Shown one piece after another: positions 9,199-18,335 of a stretch of DNA of 64,000 bases. A program made the translations under genes and the position numbers. How positions within the stretch are numbered: position 1 is the stretch's first letter; the number at the start of each line of letters is the position of its first letter. The notes below the pieces were generated by a model. It worked only from the letters and a program-made list of their open reading frames with translations, searched no databases and was not told where the DNA came from. Source of the DNA: Moraxellaceae bacterium (lineage in GTDB: Bacteria; Pseudomonadota; Gammaproteobacteria; Pseudomonadales; Moraxellaceae). The stretch is from the NCBI GenBank assembly GCA_029267635.1, contig JAJUIK010000001.1, positions 1-64,000 on the forward strand, in the 5' to 3' direction.

Positions 9199-10563
9199 TT
9201 ATTCAGGTGTGCAGTACAGACGTTTTTTTGGAAAGATGACTTTGAAGGTCGCACCTTCATTTTCTTGTGATTCTACTTCCAGATGAGCGCCGTGTTGCAT
9301 TAACACGTGTTTGACAATCGCCAGTCCCAGACCGGTGCCGCCAGTTTCGCGACTGCGTGCACTGTCGACCCGGTAGAAACGTTCAGTCAGACGTGGCAAA
9401 TGTTTCGGATCAATACCAATACCGTTGTCCTGTACGCTGAAACAGCCATGATCATGTTCATCACGCCAGCTGATGGTAATGATGCCGCCTTTCGGCGTGT
9501 ATTTAATGGCATTGGTAATCAGGTTGCTAAACGCACTGGCCAGTTCCACATCGGAACCGATCAGGTCACAATGGCTGTCAATATCCAGATTCAGCGTGTG
9601 GCCATAATCGACATTGTAGGCCTGGGCATCATCAAACACCTGGTTCATCAATACCCGCATATCGATAATCTGGTTTCTGCTGGTGGTGGTCTTGTTATTT
9701 TCCAGTCGTGACAACATCAACAGGTCATTGACCAAGGCATTCATACGTTTGGTTTGCGCCTGCATCTGTTCAAACGCACGTTTCCAGCGCGGGTTCAGGT
9801 CTTCCTGATCGGTAAAGGTTTCGATATAACCGCTGAGCACGGTCAGCGGCGTGCGCAGTTCATGCGACACGTTATCGACAAAGTCTTTGCGTACCTGCTC
9901 CAGCTTATGCATGCGAGTAACATCATAGGCGACCAGCAGACGGCTTTCACCACCAAAACGGGTCAGCTTGATTTGGACATAGCGGTCCTCAAACATCGAA
10001 GATTGTACTTTGATGCCATCCGGCGCCTGATCAATATCATTAAAATAGTCAATAAAGATTGGCTTGCGCAAAATAGTCAGGATATTGCGTCCGCGATCTC
10101 CCGGTTGAAATCCGAGCAGTTTCTCGGCAGCCGGGTTCCACCATTCCAGTTGATGCTGGTCATCAATCAGCACCACCGCTTCGGCCAAGGCCACCAGTGA
10201 TGATTGGGCACGGTCAATCAATCCGACCATTTCCGCCTGTACAATCCGTTCCTGGCGTTGTGCGCGATAGACATTAAACAGCAAGGCACCCCAGATCCCG
10301 CTTAAATTGGGCGGAGCATCATAGGGACGATAGGAAATCCAGTCATTGACCAGGTACAACGAACGCATCTGCAGGCCAATAAAAGCCGCAAAGCCGAGCA
10401 GGATACACACCCAAAGGTACCCGATCCCGTAACCAATAAAACCTGCAATGACCAGAAAAAAAGTCAGTAAACGTAAGTCCTGTTTGGCATAGGTCCACAA
10501 ACTGCTATGACGGGTTGACTGATGGTCGCGAGCCAGTTCAGGGACGGGATAGGGTTCATACAT
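9199..10563 (-). CDS. phoR: Phosphate regulon sensor histidine kinase PhoR
   Basis: The 454-residue kinase has two hydrophobic segments (about 31-50 and 51-68), a PAS domain (about 118-215), and a dimerisation/phosphoacceptor helix with His234 in VSHELRTPL. The ATP-binding domain shows NLITNAIKYT (N box), DNGIGI (G1) and GGTGLGLAI (G2). The short periplasmic loop and cytoplasmic PAS are typical of PhoR, which senses phosphate through the Pst transporter rather than directly. It lies nine bases downstream of phoB in the same transcript. Confidence 0.95.
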   Translation of the reverse strand: MYEPYPVPELARDHQSTRHSSLWTYAKQDLRLLTFFLVIAGFIGYGIGYLWVCILLGFAAFIGLQMRSLYLVNDWISYRPYDAPPNLSGIWGALLFNVYRAQRQERIVQAEMVGLIDRAQSSLVALAEAVVLIDDQHQLEWWNPAAEKLLGFQPGDRGRNILTILRKPIFIDYFNDIDQAPDGIKVQSSMFEDRYVQIKLTRFGGESRLLVAYDVTRMHKLEQVRKDFVDNVSHELRTPLTVLSGYIETFTDQEDLNPRWKRAFEQMQAQTKRMNALVNDLLMLSRLENNKTTTSRNQIIDMRVLMNQVFDDAQAYNVDYGHTLNLDIDSHCDLIGSDVELASAFSNLITNAIKYTPKGGIITISWRDEHDHGCFSVQDNGIGIDPKHLPRLTERFYRVDSARSRETGGTGLGLAIVKHVLMQHGAHLEVESQENEGATFKVIFPKKRLYCTPE

Positions 10564-10572
10564 AAAGCGATT

Positions 10573-11283
10573 TTAACCTGCTGCTAAATCTGCACGGGTT
10601 GAGAAACGGTAGCCGGTACCGCGTACAGTCTGTACAAAGCGATCGACACCAAACGGTTCCAACACTTTGCGTAAACGGCGAATATGCACGTCAATGGTAC
10701 GATCTTCAATATATACGTTACCACCCCAAACCTGGTCAAGCAGCTGGGCACGGGTATAGGCACGTTCAGGATGGGTCATAAAGAACGCCAACAAGCGATA
10801 TTCGGTCGGCCCCATATCCAGAATGCTCTCGCCAAAACTGACGCGCTGGCTCACTGGATCCAGAATAAGGCCATTCGCATCAATGGTTTTTTCTCCGCTC
10901 AGCGCATTGGCACGACGTAACACTGCTTTGATGCGCGAAACCAGTTCACGTGTCGAGAACGGTTTGGTCATGTAGTCATCAGCACCGGCATCCAGACCCT
11001 GAACCTTGTGATCTTCTTCACCGCGTGCCGTGAGCATGATCACCGGAATTTCCGCCAGGTTGTCATCACGTTTTAAGCGACGGCACAGATCCACACCGCT
11101 CACACCGCCTGGCAACATCCAGTCAAGCAGGATAAGCGCAGGACGTTGGTCGACAATCATTTGATGCGCTTGTTTGGCATCCTCGGCTTGTAAGCATTGG
11201 AAACCGGCCATATCCAAAGAGGTATGGATCATTTCGCGAATGGGAAGCTCATCATCGACGATTAAAATATAGTCATCTTTCAC
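10573..11283 (-). CDS. phoB: Phosphate regulon response regulator PhoB
   Basis: This 236-residue OmpR-class regulator has a receiver domain with the acidic pair Asp10/Asp11, phosphoacceptor Asp54 (LLDWMLP) and Lys107. A winged-helix DNA-binding domain follows, with [14 protein letters not shown] and the C-terminal VRGTGYRF. Phosphorylated by PhoR, it activates phosphate-starvation genes through Pho boxes. The start is GTG at 11283. Two CTGTCAT elements upstream suggest autoregulation. Confidence 0.95.
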   Translation of the reverse strand: MKDDYILIVDDELPIREMIHTSLDMAGFQCLQAEDAKQAHQMIVDQRPALILLDWMLPGGVSGVDLCRRLKRDDNLAEIPVIMLTARGEEDHKVQGLDAGADDYMTKPFSTRELVSRIKAVLRRANALSGEKTIDANGLILDPVSQRVSFGESILDMGPTEYRLLAFFMTHPERAYTRAQLLDQVWGGNVYIEDRTIDVHIRRLRKVLEPFGVDRFVQTVRGTGYRFSTRADLAAG

Positions 11284-11328
11284 AGCGCACTATCCTATAG
11301 ATGATAACGGTGGACCCGTTTTTTATTT

Positions 11329-11362
11329 ATGACAGGCTTATTACAAAGATTAATTATGACAG
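11329..11362 (-). promoter_or_regulatory. Candidate Pho box elements upstream of phoB
   Basis: On the minus strand, CTGTCAT occurs twice (complement 11356-11362 and 11329-11335), each followed by AAT or AAA as in the PhoB consensus. The copies are 27 bases apart, whereas canonical Pho box half-sites repeat every 11 bases, so each may be half of a degenerate box. The position, 45-80 bases before phoB, fits autoregulation. Confidence 0.4.
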
Positions 11363-11669
11363 TATCATTGCAATCAATCCGGGTACAGAAATTTTCCGTC
11401 ATATTTATGCTAAAAATAAACAGGAAACGTGCCAGTGAATAGAGCTGGTTTTAAGCATTAATGTTTATTAATTCATCAGCTTAAACTATATAAATCCTGC
11501 AGGATTGGGCGAGTGATGTTCAACCTGATATTTATTTTCCCCACAGAATTGAAGAGCCAATAAAAAATAGCAGCGGACATAAAATTTTTGCGATTCGATG
11601 GGAAAACCAAGCAATAACGCAAAGAACACAAGAGGCAACCACACAATCTAGTCTCTGTATGGCCTTTGA

Positions 11670-11698
11670 TTGACAGTGCAAAGGGGCAAAACTATAGT
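11670..11698 (+). promoter_or_regulatory. Sigma-70 promoter of the SDR gene
   Basis: A perfect -35 TTGACA (11670-11675), a 17-base spacer and -10 TATAGT (11693-11698) sit about 57 bases before the start codon. The transcript would begin around 11705, inside or next to the GGCGC/GCGCC inverted repeat at 11699-11715. Confidence 0.75.
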
Positions 11699-11754
11699 GG
11701 CGCGAATGTTGCGCCGTTGCTGACCTCCGGTGCGGATCGAACTAAGGATCACGA

Positions 11755-12597
11755 GTGAAAACGTTTCATCAAAAAGTCGCTGCCATTACCGGAGCGGGTT
11801 CTGGCATTGGCCAGCAACTGGCGTTGTTACTGGCCCAGCAGGGTTGTCATTTGGCCTTGAGTGATGTCAATGAACAGGGGCTGTGCCAGACACTAGAACT
11901 GCTGAAAGGCACGACGGTCCGGGTGACGCGACACACGCTGGACGTGGCGGATCGGGCAGCGGTGTATGCCTGGGCGGAACAGGTGGTTCGTGAACATGGG
12001 GCCGTGCACATGATTTTTAATAATGCTGGTGTCGCGTTGGCCTCCAGTGTGGAAGCGGCAAGCACTGAAGAACTGGAATGGATTTTTGGTATCAATTTCT
12101 GGGGTGTAGTGCATGGCAGCCAGGCTTTTTTGCCTTATCTGAAACAGCAGGGCGAAGGGCATATCATCAATCTGTCCAGCCTGTTTGGCCTGACCGCACA
12201 GCCGAGCCAGTCGGCCTATAATGCCAGCAAGTTTGCGGTGCGCGGTTTTACCGAATCCTTGCGTCAGGAACTGGATCTGGAAAATTGCGGCGTCAGTGCC
12301 TTGTGTGTGCATCCTGGCGGAATCCGCACCAATATTGCCAATGCTGCACGTGTCAATGCCGAATGGGCAGCCCAGCAAAATGGGGCGGATGATTCAGTTC
12401 AGGATTTCAACCGATTTCTACGCATGCCTGCCCAGCAGGCCGCGCAACAAATCCTCAATGCCGTACTAAAAAACCGGCGCCGTGTGTTAATTGGCAAAGA
12501 TGCAAAATTACTGGACATCATCCAGCGCCTGTTTCCAGCAGGCTATCAGCAGCTGTTTGTTTGGCTGATCAGGTTGAGCCGGCGTGGGGAAAAATAA
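11755..12597 (+). CDS. SDR-family oxidoreductase
   Basis: This 280-residue classical short-chain dehydrogenase/reductase shows the Rossmann motif TGAGSGIG (residues 12-19), NNAG (89-92), the catalytic serine at 141-142, and Tyr155/Lys159 in YNASK. The cofactor and substrate cannot be read from the sequence, though an Asp after the second strand (LSDVNE) favours NAD over NADP. A C-terminal basic, hydrophobic tail (FVWLIRLSRRG) may touch the membrane. The start is GTG at 11755, six bases after AAGGA. It has its own strong promoter and is convergent with the MATE gene. Confidence 0.9.
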   Translation: MKTFHQKVAAITGAGSGIGQQLALLLAQQGCHLALSDVNEQGLCQTLELLKGTTVRVTRHTLDVADRAAVYAWAEQVVREHGAVHMIFNNAGVALASSVEAASTEELEWIFGINFWGVVHGSQAFLPYLKQQGEGHIINLSSLFGLTAQPSQSAYNASKFAVRGFTESLRQELDLENCGVSALCVHPGGIRTNIANAARVNAEWAAQQNGADDSVQDFNRFLRMPAQQAAQQILNAVLKNRRRVLIGKDAKLLDIIQRLFPAGYQQLFVWLIRLSRRGEK

Positions 12598-12658
12598 GGT
12601 TGATACAAAGATAGAATCCATCCGAGTGGGAATTTTCAATTTTTAATTAAGACGTTGC

Positions 12659-14023
12659 CTAGATCAGGGCATGAACCGTTTTCTTTTTCCAGATCAAATG
12701 GTAATACAGGCCTTGCAGCAGACACAGGCAGACAAATGCAGTGGCATACGCGATCCAGATGCCTTTTAGGCCCCAGAGCTGGCTAAAACGGTAAGCACAT
12801 GGAATTTCAATCAGGACAATCGCCATGATATTGATCAGCATTGGCACCAGCACTGTGCCACTGGCCCGCATGATGGAGGCGAAAATGGCACTGGCGCCAA
12901 AAAACAGCATGCTCCACAGCACGATAAATAACAATTGCTGGCCCAGCTTGACCACTTCAGGATCCGTAATAAACAGCGCCATCAGATACTTGGAAAACAG
13001 GTAGGCAAACAGGATCAGACCCCCAGTAATCAGCAGATTCATGCTTAAGGCGGTACGCGTTACTTTAGACAGTAACTCGGCTTTTCCAGCGCCGATGGCC
13101 TGTGCAGCAAAAATAGAGGCTGCAATTGCAATGGAAATGGCCGGAAACTGGATATAGTTCAGCACCTGATTCACTGCACCATAAGCCGCGGTGGCATCTG
13201 AACCAAAACGGTTGACTAGTCCGACAATCACCAAACCGGCCACCGACGTGGTGACCATTTGCACGCTGGTCGGCAGGCCGAGTTTGAGAATGATTTTGCT
13301 GAGTTCTGGTTGATGGCGGATATGTCGCAGCAGTGCCCGGTCTGGACGCAAGGGATGGTCGTTACGGTTCAGATAAATCGCCAGAAAGATCAACACCGCG
13401 AGATAGCCAATGATGGTTGCAATCGCGGGTGCAATAATGCCCAAGGCAGGAAAACCAAAATAACCCGCGATCAAAATGGGCGTGATGGCCAGTCCAATCA
13501 GACTGGTGAGCCCCAAGGCCAGCAGGGGGGTAATGCTGTCCCCGACACCACGTAAAATCGAGGTGTAAATCATATAGACAAACAGCAGTGGACTGCCGGC
13601 GAGCATCCACTGCACATAGGGCAAGGACAGATGCATGACGTTGGCATTCGTGCCCAGCGCCAGCAGAAGATCTTCGGCAAAAACCACGCCGAGAATAGCG
13701 ATGACACTGCCCCCGATCAGGGTCATAAACAGAGTGGAACCCACCACATAACGCACCTTTTCCACATTTTGTGCACCCCAGGCCTGGCCCACCAGCACGG
13801 TGGTTCCGGCAGACAGCCCGATCACGAAGGCCAACAGGAAAAACAGAATTGGGAAAAACACCGCCACTGCTGCAATCGCATTCACGCCCAGCATTTGCCC
13901 GACAAATACCGTATTAATGGTGCCCGACAGGTTCTGTAAAATATTGGTCGCGATCAGGGGTAGCAGGAAAAACAGAAAGTTTTTCCACAGCTGTTGTGGC
14001 TGGGCAAACTGGTGTTCAGACAT
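12659..14023 (-). CDS. MATE-family multidrug/sodium antiporter
   Basis: The 454-residue protein has about twelve membrane-spanning segments in two similar halves, as in MATE exporters (NorM/DinF group), which expel cationic drugs in exchange for Na+ or H+. The start is the ATG at 14023, where the MSEHQ segment leads into the first helix; the open frame extends upstream to 14173, but those residues are polar, unconserved-looking and would overlap the next gene. The substrate cannot be inferred. Confidence 0.88.
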   Translation of the reverse strand: MSEHQFAQPQQLWKNFLFFLLPLIATNILQNLSGTINTVFVGQMLGVNAIAAVAVFFPILFFLLAFVIGLSAGTTVLVGQAWGAQNVEKVRYVVGSTLFMTLIGGSVIAILGVVFAEDLLLALGTNANVMHLSLPYVQWMLAGSPLLFVYMIYTSILRGVGDSITPLLALGLTSLIGLAITPILIAGYFGFPALGIIAPAIATIIGYLAVLIFLAIYLNRNDHPLRPDRALLRHIRHQPELSKIILKLGLPTSVQMVTTSVAGLVIVGLVNRFGSDATAAYGAVNQVLNYIQFPAISIAIAASIFAAQAIGAGKAELLSKVTRTALSMNLLITGGLILFAYLFSKYLMALFITDPEVVKLGQQLLFIVLWSMLFFGASAIFASIMRASGTVLVPMLINIMAIVLIEIPCAYRFSQLWGLKGIWIAYATAFVCLCLLQGLYYHLIWKKKTVHALI

Positions 14024-14117
14024 GGTGATTGAAGCTCCATTCCATGGAGAGATGTTCCTGCAACATAGCATAGCCGTGCTGAAAAAACAGTCGGCCTGCT
14101 GTGTTGCTATGATGCTT

Positions 14118-15272
14118 TTAGCACTGTGAGAGAATCTCTCCAGCGCGTTGCAAGGTCTCGTCCTTCTTGGCAAAGCAGAAACGGATCATGCGCAAATCGG
14201 ACGGTGGTTGCTGGTAAAAAGCCGAAACCGGAATGGCGACAATGCCATGCTGTTCCGCCAGCAACTGGCACATCTCGACAGCATTCAGATCCGGGCGAAT
14301 GGCCGTGTAATCCAGATTCTGGAAATAGGTGCCTGGAGAAGCTGTCCAGCGGAAGCGCGAGTGCTGAATGCCGGCAAGAAAGCGGTCGCGTTTGGCCTGA
14401 TAAAAAGCGCTCAATTCAGTAATATGTTCCGGATGCTGTTGCATATACTGCGCCAAAGCCACCTGACAGGGCGTGGTGCCGCAGAAATTGACAAACTGAT
14501 AGACCTGACGAAATAGCTGCATCAACTCGGGTGCCGCCGCACAATAGCCGGTTTTCCAGCCGGTGACATGGTACGTCTTACCAAAAGAACCGACCACAAA
14601 ACTGCGTTCGCGCAGCTCCGGGAAGGACAGAGCCGACAGATGCTGCTGACCGTCAAAGACTAGATGTTCATAGACTTCATCGGATAACACCACAATATTT
14701 TTATCGCGGATCAGTTCGATCAGGTTCAGCCAGTCCTGTCGTGACCACAGCGCTCCCGTGGGATTGTGCGGCGTGTTGACAATGATCATGCGGGTTTTGT
14801 CGCTGATGGCATCCTTCACCTGCGACCAGTCCACATGAAAATCAGGAGCTTGTAAATTCAGGTGCAGCGCTTTGCCACCGACCATTTGTACGCTCGGCGC
14901 ATAACTGTCATAACTTGGGTCAAAGATGATCACTTCATCACCGACCTGAATCAGTGCCTGAATTAGACAGTAAATGCCGATGGTGGCACCCGGAGTAATG
15001 GTGATTTCATTGACCGGATCAATCTTAATCTGGTCACGCTGCCAAAACTGTGCGGCCACCTGTTCACGCAGTACCAGCAGACCATCGCCTGCTGGGTACT
15101 GGTTATGGCCGTCCAGGGTTGCCTTGCACAGGGCTTCGAGTAAGGCCGGAGGTGCAGGGAAATCCGGAAAACCTTGCGACAGGTTGAGTGCATTCAGGCG
15201 CTGTGCCAGCTCCGTCATGATGCTGAAAATGGTCACGCCCTGAGTAGGTAATTTAGAAGTAAACTGCAACAT
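14118..15272 (-). CDS. YbdL-like PLP-dependent aminotransferase (probable methionine/aromatic transaminase)
   Basis: This 384-residue fold-type I aminotransferase closely resembles E. coli YbdL, with the N-terminal INLSQGFPDF-type motif (here LNLSQGFPDF), DPSYDSYAP, NTPHNPTG and the PLP lysine Lys232 in SFGKTYHVTGWK. YbdL prefers methionine and aromatic amino acids with keto acceptors, so a role in the methionine salvage or keto-methylthiobutyrate step is plausible but inferred. It lies about 95 bases upstream of the MATE gene on the same strand. Confidence 0.88.
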   Translation of the reverse strand: MLQFTSKLPTQGVTIFSIMTELAQRLNALNLSQGFPDFPAPPALLEALCKATLDGHNQYPAGDGLLVLREQVAAQFWQRDQIKIDPVNEITITPGATIGIYCLIQALIQVGDEVIIFDPSYDSYAPSVQMVGGKALHLNLQAPDFHVDWSQVKDAISDKTRMIIVNTPHNPTGALWSRQDWLNLIELIRDKNIVVLSDEVYEHLVFDGQQHLSALSFPELRERSFVVGSFGKTYHVTGWKTGYCAAAPELMQLFRQVYQFVNFCGTTPCQVALAQYMQQHPEHITELSAFYQAKRDRFLAGIQHSRFRWTASPGTYFQNLDYTAIRPDLNAVEMCQLLAEQHGIVAIPVSAFYQQPPSDLRMIRFCFAKKDETLQRAGEILSQC

Positions 15273-15314
15273 GACTGAAACCTGTGATTCAAACCCAGAA
15301 GAGCAATAAGCCGT

Positions 15315-16622
15315 TTATAACACATAATCCATGATCGCGCGGATCACGCCCAGCGCCAGACCAATGAAGGCACCGACCACCACGCCATTGACCCGGATCA
15401 TGTGTAAATCCCCACCGACTTCATTTTCAATCTTGTCGATCATTTCACGCGAATCCCATTCATGGATGCGCTCACTGATATAACGAATGATTTTATCGCT
15501 GTACTGGTCGCTAAAAGTGATGGCCAGTCCGGTCAGACGCTGGTTGAGTAATGTGCGCACATCCTGATTATGCATCAGGTTTTCACCCAATTGCCGCAGG
15601 GCGGCACGTAAATTCAGCGCGATACCAGACTCTTCCTGCATTAAGTCCTGTTTGATGGCATCGCACAGAATTACCACGGCACCGCTGATAAAATTCAGCA
15701 GTGGCGGGCTGTCGAGTAAGGCATCCTTCCCGGCATTTAAACGCAGGCTCGCTATGCTTTCAGGATTGGCTAAATCCAGCATCAGGGTTTGCGCCCGGTC
15801 TTCAATATATTGCCGCCAAGGATGTTGCGGATCGGCCAGCATGGATTCTACTTTGGCAATCAGTGAGTCAATGCTGCGTTGTTGCAAATCAATACCGATC
15901 CAGCTGGCACTTTTCGCCAGTTTCCACACGCCTAGTTCCTTAAACAGGATACGCGTCAGCTCCCGGGTTCGCTCCGGATGATTCACTACCCAGTCATGTG
16001 CCAGATCCAGTCCGCGTTGCAATACGTCCTGATGGAAATCATTGTCGAGCACGGCACGCAGCATTTCACTGGCCAGCCGGTTCATCTGGGTATTACGCAG
16101 CCATTGCACGCTGTTGTTTTGAATAAAATCTGCAATCTGTTCCTGCCCAACAAAGTCGAAAACTTTTGGTGCAGTCTGCTGGATCACCTGTACCACCTGG
16201 GCATTATTCTGCGGATTGGCCAGCCATTGTCCCACGGCCAGACTGAGATCGGCATTTTGCAGGCTTTTCTCGACCACCTGTGGCGAGAGGAAATTTTCCT
16301 GCACAAAACGGCCCATTGACTCGGCAATACGCGCCTTGTTGCGTGGAATGATCTCGGTATGGTCACGCAGAAAACGTGGAATGGGCAGCTTGCCAAACGG
16401 ATTGCGGAACAGCACGGTAATGGCATACCAGTCGGCTAGTCCACCGACCACTCCAGCTTCGGCCGAGAGCATCAGAATATGAATCAGCCAGGCATAGTCC
16501 GGCCACAGCTTGGCGCTGACGATCAATCCAAGCCAGATGACCACTACCACGATCAGGGCAAGGGTGGCAAAGCGTTTGCTGCGCTGTAAACTTGGTGAGA
16601 TGAAAGGCTCGGCTGCTTGCAT
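15315..16622 (-). CDS. DUF445-family membrane protein
   Basis: The 435-residue protein has a transmembrane segment near the N-terminus (about 18-36), a second hydrophobic stretch with GVVGGLADWYAITVLF, and a C-terminal anchor (GVVVGAFIGLALGVI). The WYAITVLFRNPFG motif is the signature of the DUF445 (YjiN-like) family. The central 300 residues are helical and charged. The function is unknown; bacterial relatives are described only as membrane-associated. It ends 42 bases before the aminotransferase on the same strand. Confidence 0.85.
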   Translation of the reverse strand: MQAAEPFISPSLQRSKRFATLALIVVVVIWLGLIVSAKLWPDYAWLIHILMLSAEAGVVGGLADWYAITVLFRNPFGKLPIPRFLRDHTEIIPRNKARIAESMGRFVQENFLSPQVVEKSLQNADLSLAVGQWLANPQNNAQVVQVIQQTAPKVFDFVGQEQIADFIQNNSVQWLRNTQMNRLASEMLRAVLDNDFHQDVLQRGLDLAHDWVVNHPERTRELTRILFKELGVWKLAKSASWIGIDLQQRSIDSLIAKVESMLADPQHPWRQYIEDRAQTLMLDLANPESIASLRLNAGKDALLDSPPLLNFISGAVVILCDAIKQDLMQEESGIALNLRAALRQLGENLMHNQDVRTLLNQRLTGLAITFSDQYSDKIIRYISERIHEWDSREMIDKIENEVGGDLHMIRVNGVVVGAFIGLALGVIRAIMDYVL

Positions 16623-16645
16623 GCAATCTTCCTAGTGATACTGAT

Positions 16646-17203
16646 TTAAGGGGTCTTTTTTTGCAGCGGTAAGGGTTGCAACACCTGGCCGCTTGGACTG
16701 ACGCCGTATTTCGTGCCCAAAGATTGCAAGATCAGATAGGCATCAAAGGCATCCTGTGGTGCGCTTTTAGTATCTTTATAGCATTCAATGGTATAGGACA
16801 CTTCAACCGGATCCAGTGTGACCACTTGTGGTACATCATAAAATGGATCAGGCCAGAATGCCGGATGACGATGATAATAATAGGGATAATAGCTTGGACT
16901 GGAGTAGATCACAGCCTGACGCGGCGGTTTTTGTGTGCGGTTGCTGGGGTCATCCAGTACCTTAAAAAAGCGGAAACCATTCAATACCGTGGTTTGTGCG
17001 GCTTTTACCAGGGTGATTTCTTCGGCAGTACCATAACTGGTATGGGCATCGGCCTGGAAGCTGATACGGTAACTGGAGCGATTCAGCGGATAGCTGGCAA
17101 AGCTGCCGAGCTGGTCAAAACTGCGTGGCTGTTTGGGTGTGGTGGCACAGCCGGATAGACTCATGGCTGCTGCTAGACCGAGCGTGATATACAGCGTGTT
17201 CAT
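16646..17203 (-). CDS. CC0125/CC1285-like lipoprotein
   Basis: The 185-residue protein begins with a lipoprotein signal peptide whose lipobox is LSGC (Cys19), so it is probably anchored in the outer membrane. The mature part contains YRISFQAD and TAEEITLVKAA segments and a Tyr/Pro-rich stretch (SSPSYYPYYYHRHPAF). This pattern resembles the CC0125/CC1285 lipoprotein family, of unknown function. The ribosome binding site GAAGGAGG lies in a context (CGCCGAAGGAG) shared with the tiny lipoprotein gene upstream. Confidence 0.75.
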   Translation of the reverse strand: MNTLYITLGLAAAMSLSGCATTPKQPRSFDQLGSFASYPLNRSSYRISFQADAHTSYGTAEEITLVKAAQTTVLNGFRFFKVLDDPSNRTQKPPRQAVIYSSPSYYPYYYHRHPAFWPDPFYDVPQVVTLDPVEVSYTIECYKDTKSAPQDAFDAYLILQSLGTKYGVSPSGQVLQPLPLQKKTP

Positions 17204-17456
17204 GATGAACCTCCTTCGGCGAACAGAATAAAATTCAGATCTCTGATCAGATAAAATTGAGCCGGATCATGTTGCTATGCAATCACTTGCATGTTTAGGC
17301 CTGTTGCAGCAGAAAGTTCATACCGTCAGGCCAAAACTTCAATAAGTGGACCAAAAAACAAACGCCTGTTTTTGCATGATGCCTATCGATCCCATAGTTA
17401 TCAGCTGTTTAGATGACAGGATACTGGATAAAAGCATCCTGCGGATTAGGATTGGG

Positions 17457-17534
17457 TCACTGTTGCAGCATGCTGGCACAGCCGGCGAGGGTAAGCAGGG
17501 CGGCCAAACCGCCCGATAGGCGGAACTTGTTCAT
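17457..17534 (-). CDS. Tiny lipoprotein (25 aa)
   Basis: A 25-codon ORF encodes a basic N-terminus (MNKFRLSGG), a hydrophobic core and the lipobox LAGC at Cys19, followed by only six residues, as in entericidin-like peptides. GAAGGAG lies six bases before the ATG. The leader CGCCGAAGGAG, the MNK start and the lipobox resemble the larger lipoprotein gene 250 bases downstream, so the two may derive from a local duplication. Because the reading frame, lipobox and ribosome binding site all agree, I consider it real, though it is too short to prove by eye. Confidence 0.6.
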   Translation of the reverse strand: MNKFRLSGGLAALLTLAGCASMLQQ

Positions 17535-17587
17535 GACAGACTCCTTCGGCGGATAGGTCGCACGGATCAAGGAAGACAAGACTGAAA

Positions 17588-18130
17588 TCAGAAACTGCTA
17601 CCGGGCTGTTGTAAAAACTGCAGCTCTTGGGGCGTGGAGACACGACCTAAAATCGCATTGCGATGGGGGTAACGGCCAAAACGGTCGATGATGTTTTTGT
17701 GTCTGATTTCAAAATCCAGGGCTATCGGTTCAGCCAGCTGCTGGAAAAGGTGTAGCGCATGCTGGTGGATCAGGCGCGATTCACTGTGCATAAACGGCAT
17801 ATATAAAAATGCCCGCTGCGCAGGGGGTAACTGTTGGTCCAGTTGCAGGGAAACAGCTTCCTGAGCCAAAGCGAGTGCCAAGACGTCCTGGGTAAAGGCG
17901 TTTGGCTGATCACGGTACATATTGCGCGAGAACTGATCCAGTACAATAATTTCAGCCAGTCGTCCCTGCGCGTGCTGACGCCAAGTCCAGAGTTCGGCCT
18001 GGGCTGCCTGCGCATGTAGCTGCAGGAAATGTTCACGGATCAGCTGGTCAAAATGCGCTTGTTTGGCATACCAGAGCGCTTGATGTTCCTGAGCGAACCA
18101 GAAATCCAGAATTGCCTGATAATTCACCAT
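17588..18130 (-). CDS. DUF924-family protein
   Basis: The 180-residue soluble helical protein matches the DUF924 family: an early ILDFWF segment, W-x-AKQAHFDQLI, the strongly conserved LDQFSRNMYR in the middle, and YMPFMHSE. The fold of this family resembles TPR-like helical bundles; the function is not known. I chose the ATG at 18130 (MVNYQ), which places the conserved segment at residue 5; an in-frame GTG at 18169 would add 13 hydrophobic residues. Confidence 0.85.
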   Translation of the reverse strand: MVNYQAILDFWFAQEHQALWYAKQAHFDQLIREHFLQLHAQAAQAELWTWRQHAQGRLAEIIVLDQFSRNMYRDQPNAFTQDVLALALAQEAVSLQLDQQLPPAQRAFLYMPFMHSESRLIHQHALHLFQQLAEPIALDFEIRHKNIIDRFGRYPHRNAILGRVSTPQELQFLQQPGSSF

Positions 18131-18335
18131 TTTCTCAAAAAAAACAGGGCTGATCTTTAATATAATCACAATTTACCCGTGTCTTATACAGCAAGATTGT
18201 GATAAAAAATTGCCATCATAAAATCCGGTTGGTGTTGCCGTCCTGCTTGGGCATAATGTAGCAACATAAATCACGTTATACTGATTAAGCTGATGATTTT
18301 GTTTAGTCGTTCTTTTCCATAAGCGAGCACGTGTA

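Larger units (their letters stand above)
11284..11754. other. Intergenic region between divergent phoB and the SDR gene
   Basis: This 471-base region separates divergent genes. It holds the candidate PhoB sites near phoB (11329-11362), the strong promoter of the SDR gene (11670-11698) and a GGCGC/GCGCC hairpin at 11699-11715 in the SDR leader. The middle 300 bases are AT-rich, and I see no ORF or repeat in them. Confidence 0.5.
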
